Assembly: GCA_947651225.1 (NCBI GenBank)
Contig: CANSYK010000010.1
Span: forward strand, 1 to 64,000
Length of the DNA: 64,000 nucleotides
DNA from: an uncultured bacterium
GTDB taxonomy: Bacteria; Bacillota; Clostridia; Lachnospirales; Lachnospiraceae
Direction of reading: 5' to 3'
The position numbers were made by a program, and so were the translations under genes. The notes beneath the pieces are model-generated. The model saw nothing but the letters and a program-made list of their open reading frames with translations. It did no database searches and was not told the DNA's origin. Of this stretch, positions 59,882 to 64,000 are shown piece by piece (within the stretch, counting starts at the first letter, position 1; each line of letters opens with the position of its first letter).

Positions 59882-60874
59882 TCATTTATTTTGCGCCATT
59901 ACCCCTGTTAAGACATGCGGCACATACAGTTCTTCCAAGTATGCAATTTCATCCTTTGCCAGTTCTAGTTCGACTGCCTTTGCCGCATCCTCAATATGGT
60001 GAAATTTCGTTGCCCCAACTACCGGAGAGGCTACTTTCGTAAGCAGCCATGCAAGGGAAACCTCTGTCATGCTGACACTGCGTTTTTCTGCAATTTCCTG
60101 TACCCGTCCTATGATTGCCTTATCTTGCTCTTTTGTCGCATCATATTTAAATTTTGCATAATTGTCCTCCTGCATCCGTTTACTGTCCTCTCCTGGCTTT
60201 TTGGCGAGCCTGCCGCTTGCTAAAGCACTGTAGGGAGTCATTGCAATATTATCCTCATAACAAAACGGAGCCATCTCACGTTCTTCTTCCCTGAAAATCA
60301 AATTATAATGCCCCTGCACAGATACAAACTTTGCAAATCCTTCTTTTTCAGCCAGTGCATTTGCTTTGGCAAGCTGCCACGCATAACAGTTGGAAATTCC
60401 AATATAACGCACCTTTCCAGCCTTTACCGCTGCATTCAGTCCTTCTAAAATATCATAGATAGGTGTCTGATAATCCCACATATGATAGATATAAAGATCA
60501 ATATATTCCATTCCAAGATTTTCAAGGCTTTTATTTACCATTTTTTCAATATGCTGCTGCCCGGATATGCCTGCCTCAATTTCCTCCTGTGTTCTTGGCA
60601 GAAATTTTGTCGCAACAATGACCTCGTCACGTTTTGCAAAATCCCGTAACGCCCTTCCCACATACTGTTCACTGGTACCGCTCTGGTAACCAATAGCAGT
60701 GTCGTAGAAATTCACCCCCAAATCCAGCCCTCTCTTAATAATCTCTCTGGAATGTTCCTCATCTAACGTCCAAGAGTGCTGCCCTTCTTTTGCATTGCCA
60801 AACCCCATGCATCCCATACAGATACGGGATACATTTAACTCTGAATTACCTAATTTTATATACTTCATAAGCAA
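59882..60874 (-). CDS. Aldo/keto reductase
   Basis: MKYIKLGNSELNVSRICMGCMGFGNAKEG...GVNFYDTAIGYQSGTSEQYVGRALRDF. Confidence 0.93.
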   Translation of the reverse strand: MLMKYIKLGNSELNVSRICMGCMGFGNAKEGQHSWTLDEEHSREIIKRGLDLGVNFYDTAIGYQSGTSEQYVGRALRDFAKRDEVIVATKFLPRTQEEIEAGISGQQHIEKMVNKSLENLGMEYIDLYIYHMWDYQTPIYDILEGLNAAVKAGKVRYIGISNCYAWQLAKANALAEKEGFAKFVSVQGHYNLIFREEEREMAPFCYEDNIAMTPYSALASGRLAKKPGEDSKRMQEDNYAKFKYDATKEQDKAIIGRVQEIAEKRSVSMTEVSLAWLLTKVASPVVGATKFHHIEDAAKAVELELAKDEIAYLEELYVPHVLTGVMAQNK

Positions 60875-61093
60875 ACCTCCTAACTTTTTTTACAGGAACA
60901 AGCAGTATTCAATAAAAATCAGTCTCTCAAAACCAGAGTTTTGATTTTTTAAAGCAATTAATAACTGTTATATCTTGTTTTCAAAATATTGGCCAAACTT
61001 TATAAATACTGCATTTGTAACAGTTTCCTCACCTTCACTTTTTATATCAGTTTATAGGATTTCCCTTGCAATTACAAGTTCCAGACATAACGG

Positions 61094-62398
61094 CTATTTG
61101 AAAGGAAGTGTGACAAAGAATGTAGCTCCTCCCCCATCTGTATCTTTACAGCCTGCTTTACCATTCATCATTTTTGCAAGTTCGTCTGCTATACTAAGTC
61201 CTAATCCAAAATTTGATTTATCTGTCCTTGATTTGTCGGCGCAATAGAAACGGTTAAAAATATATGGCTTATCATCTTCGGGAATTCCTTTTCCGTGGTC
61301 TATTACGAAAAATGTGATATGTTTTGCCGTTACTGCTGTTTTAATTTCAATTTGTTTATTACCTGTGGAATGGTGGATGGCATTCTCCATATAAATTGTC
61401 AATATCTGAAAAAGCCGTTCTTCATCCGCACAAAATTTAGGATAACTGGTTTCACTGATTTCCAAGCGCAGGCAGATTTTTCTATTGATACAGATTGGTT
61501 CATAAGTTTCATATAATGAGATTAACAAAGTGTCTATATCAATGGTATTTTTGCATATCGTCCATGATTTCGCATCAGAAGAAGCCAGAAGCAGCATATC
61601 CCTTACCAGTTTTGACATCCTCATGCATTCCTTGTCTAATATTTTAACCGATTTTCTAAATTCAGTATTATCTATTTGTAATTGTTCCAGTTTCTCTGCG
61701 TTTGCGAGAATAACGGCGAGCGGCGATTTTAATTCATGCGAAGCGGAAGCTATAAAATCTTTTTGGCTTTTCAACATGACCTCTGTTGGTTTTAATGCTT
61801 TCTTTATTAGCAAATGGCTCATAATCGTCACAGCAATAAGTGAAAGACACCATAAAGAAACATAAAGGAAAGCCTGTTTTGTTAAAATATCAAATAAGGA
61901 CTGCTGCCTGTAAATCAGCGACAGGTGGTAAACCGTGTTATTTTGCATTACAATCGTTGCAAGTATCCCTAAATAGTCGTCATTTTTCGTTCCATTAAAC
62001 AAAAAAACACCGCTTTGGTCTGTAGCCGGCTTGTTATCATTTGTTATTATGTAAGTATCCTCTTTGCCTGCCTGTGTGCGAAAACGCTCTAAAAGAGCAT
62101 CTGTATCAGTAGGAAAGTCAGAATCTGTTCGATATATCATCCTTCCAGAAGTATCTTGGATATAGCAAAATATCGGGTATTTATATTCATGGTAGGAATC
62201 CACAATGGATTCAAAATTCTGGTTGTTCTCTTCAAGCCGGTATATCATCTGCGTAACCATTCTTTGAAATAAAAGAACCTCACTTGACTGCTCCATGTGG
62301 ACATAATTGTTGCAGAGAATTATCATAATTGATGTAATAATTAACATAATCACCATTATAAAAAGGGTATTCAATTTTTTTGACAGTGGCTTCAGCAT
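61094..62398 (-). CDS. Sensor histidine kinase
   Basis: DFIASASHELKSPLAVILANAEKL H-box; GLGLSIADELAKMMNGKAGC. Confidence 0.93.
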   Translation of the reverse strand: MLKPLSKKLNTLFIMVIMLIITSIMIILCNNYVHMEQSSEVLLFQRMVTQMIYRLEENNQNFESIVDSYHEYKYPIFCYIQDTSGRMIYRTDSDFPTDTDALLERFRTQAGKEDTYIITNDNKPATDQSGVFLFNGTKNDDYLGILATIVMQNNTVYHLSLIYRQQSLFDILTKQAFLYVSLWCLSLIAVTIMSHLLIKKALKPTEVMLKSQKDFIASASHELKSPLAVILANAEKLEQLQIDNTEFRKSVKILDKECMRMSKLVRDMLLLASSDAKSWTICKNTIDIDTLLISLYETYEPICINRKICLRLEISETSYPKFCADEERLFQILTIYMENAIHHSTGNKQIEIKTAVTAKHITFFVIDHGKGIPEDDKPYIFNRFYCADKSRTDKSNFGLGLSIADELAKMMNGKAGCKDTDGGGATFFVTLPFK

Positions 62399-62439
62399 TT
62401 TTGACCTCCTTTTTTATGGCTCATATGCCATAAAAATTT

Positions 62440-63126
62440 TTATTTCTGTTTCTGGGTCAAGGAATACCCAGCTCCATATACGGTTTTTATTTCACAGGTA
62501 CTCTTTAATTCCCTTAACCGTTTCCGCAGGAAAGAAATATAATTATCAACATTCCCTTGTTCAACTTCCGATGACGTACCCCATATTTTTAGTATAAGCT
62601 GTTCCCTTGAAAAAAGCGTTTCTGGGCTTTTCATAAAGACATATAACAATTCAGACTCTTTTGCTGTTAAAAAAATAGTTTTGGGGTTGCAAGTCAATTC
62701 ACGGCTTGATTTATTGAAACGCAAGCCGGCATATTGGAGTATATCTTCTGCTTTTATTTGGCTTGGACGTCTTGTTAAAGCCCTTACCCGTGCAAGCAGT
62801 TCTTGGATATGGAACGGCTTGACTAAATAATCGTCAGCCCCGCCATCCAATCCCTCTATCTTTTCATTAAGGGCGGTCATTCCTGTAATAATGATGACAG
62901 GAATCTGGATATCTTTTTTCCGCATAGCCTTAATAATTGTCAGCCCATCAATAACAGGAATCATCCTGTCTACAATAGCTAAATCATAGGAATAATCTGT
63001 ATGTAAGGCATACAGCATGGCGGTTTCCCCATCATTACAAGCATCAACCATATAACCGTTTTTCGTTAATTGCGATTGTATCGAACTGCAGAGCTCTAAA
63101 TCATCTTCTAAAAGAAGTATTTTCAT
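62440..63126 (-). CDS. OmpR-type response regulator
   Basis: MKILLLEDDLELCSSIQSQLTKNGYMVDACNDGE...VDRMIPVIDG; winged-helix C-terminus. Confidence 0.94.
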   Translation of the reverse strand: MKILLLEDDLELCSSIQSQLTKNGYMVDACNDGETAMLYALHTDYSYDLAIVDRMIPVIDGLTIIKAMRKKDIQIPVIIITGMTALNEKIEGLDGGADDYLVKPFHIQELLARVRALTRRPSQIKAEDILQYAGLRFNKSSRELTCNPKTIFLTAKESELLYVFMKSPETLFSREQLILKIWGTSSEVEQGNVDNYISFLRKRLRELKSTCEIKTVYGAGYSLTQKQK

Positions 63127-63535
63127 TGTTCAAATCCTTTCCTTAGTTTTATTTATTTTCCCAAAGCATGTCTGACAGATATTTTCTATTTCATACTATT
63201 CGTGAATCTATTTGGCACAAGAGCCTTGCTATGGGATATATATGGGAAGCATGATAGCATCTTTTTCACATATCTGCAATCTTGCCGCTATTTGCAACAG
63301 TAAATATTTTTTGATGGGACTATATAATCCGTTTAATATCAGTATAATATGAAATTCTATAAAAATCCTCTAAAGAGTCCTTTATTTTTTTTGTGATTTT
63401 ACAGGATTTTTAGCAGAGTTTTTCTATACAATGGCGTTGCAGCTTGATAACTTAAATGCCTTGCATCCTTGCAGAGCGTATCAATATCATGATGCTAAAA
63501 TACAAACATATCAAAAAGAAAGGCGGAAAAGAATT

Positions 63536-64000
63536 ATGAAAAGCAAAAAATTAATGCGGATGCTAATAATTGGAGCAAGTATTTTTGCTTTGGCAGGTTG
63601 TGGCACATCAAATGAAAATGACATAACAAATCCTGACAAAAAAGATGCTCCCAATGAAAACGATTCAAACAATACTCCCGATGGGAGCGATTCAAGTGCT
63701 GTAGGCAGGACGGATGGCGACAAAATAATTGCCGCATCTGATTTGCAGGGAAGCGTAACAGAATTTTCGGACAATGGATGTACGATTACCCCCGTAACAT
63801 CAAGTAATGATGGAAAGGCTAAAATTGCTGAAGAAGCGGCGGATGGATACGAAGATGAAGCGGAAAAAATCAATATTAAATATGAAGATAACTGCATATT
63901 CCAAAGAGCAGTTATGAGTATAAGAACCGGAAAAGCCACTGTCAATGAAGCTGCCAAGACGGACATAAAGAAAAAAACATCCTTGCTGCTCTATGGGAAT
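63536..64000 (+). CDS. Lipoprotein, cut by the window end
   Basis: MKSKKLMRMLIIGASIFALAGCGTSNENDITNPDKKD; signal peptide with lipobox LAGC; open to 64000. Confidence 0.8.
   Translation, partial: MKSKKLMRMLIIGASIFALAGCGTSNENDITNPDKKDAPNENDSNNTPDGSDSSAVGRTDGDKIIAASDLQGSVTEFSDNGCTITPVTSSNDGKAKIAEEAADGYEDEAEKINIKYEDNCIFQRAVMSIRTGKATVNEAAKTDIKKKTSLLLYGN

Noticed and set aside
1-64000. CRISPR array or rRNA genes
   Set aside because: No regularly spaced direct repeats with unique spacers and no rRNA-like sequence were seen.

Overview
Low-GC Firmicutes chromosome segment, probably Lachnospiraceae (inferred from gene content and codon style). Bases ~1.4-13 kb hold the S10-spc ribosomal protein operon, rpsJ through secY. 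It has a recognisable promoter and leader, several unusually long structured gaps, and a tandemly duplicated rplW 3' end. The usual adk/map/infA/alpha-operon continuation is missing after secY. The remaining ~51 kb is an accessory region rich in decaying genes: a collapsed bile salt hydrolase, hicA with an internal deletion, truncated pyrophosphatase, ROK and LysR genes, and frameshifted ABC permeases. It also carries two ECF-sigma/ABC loci, an alpha-galactoside utilisation cluster, a single-chain restriction-modification enzyme, orphan immunity-type genes, and remnants of an integrase/TnpV element. The most striking observation is at 23036-23285: a class II tRNA-Ser(GCU) gene split by a 160-bp MITE-like palindrome. 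With its TA duplication, the insert sits between nucleotides 37 and 38 of the anticodon loop, the canonical tRNA intron position, and lies just downstream of an rtcB (RNA ligase) gene. The same MITE family recurs in the window, once truncating an inorganic pyrophosphatase gene. Other unexplained structures are a small-ORF cassette with perfect 20-bp terminal inverted repeats (881-1225) and three copies of an identical 35-bp palindrome. All homology calls come from reading translations; no database search was run.
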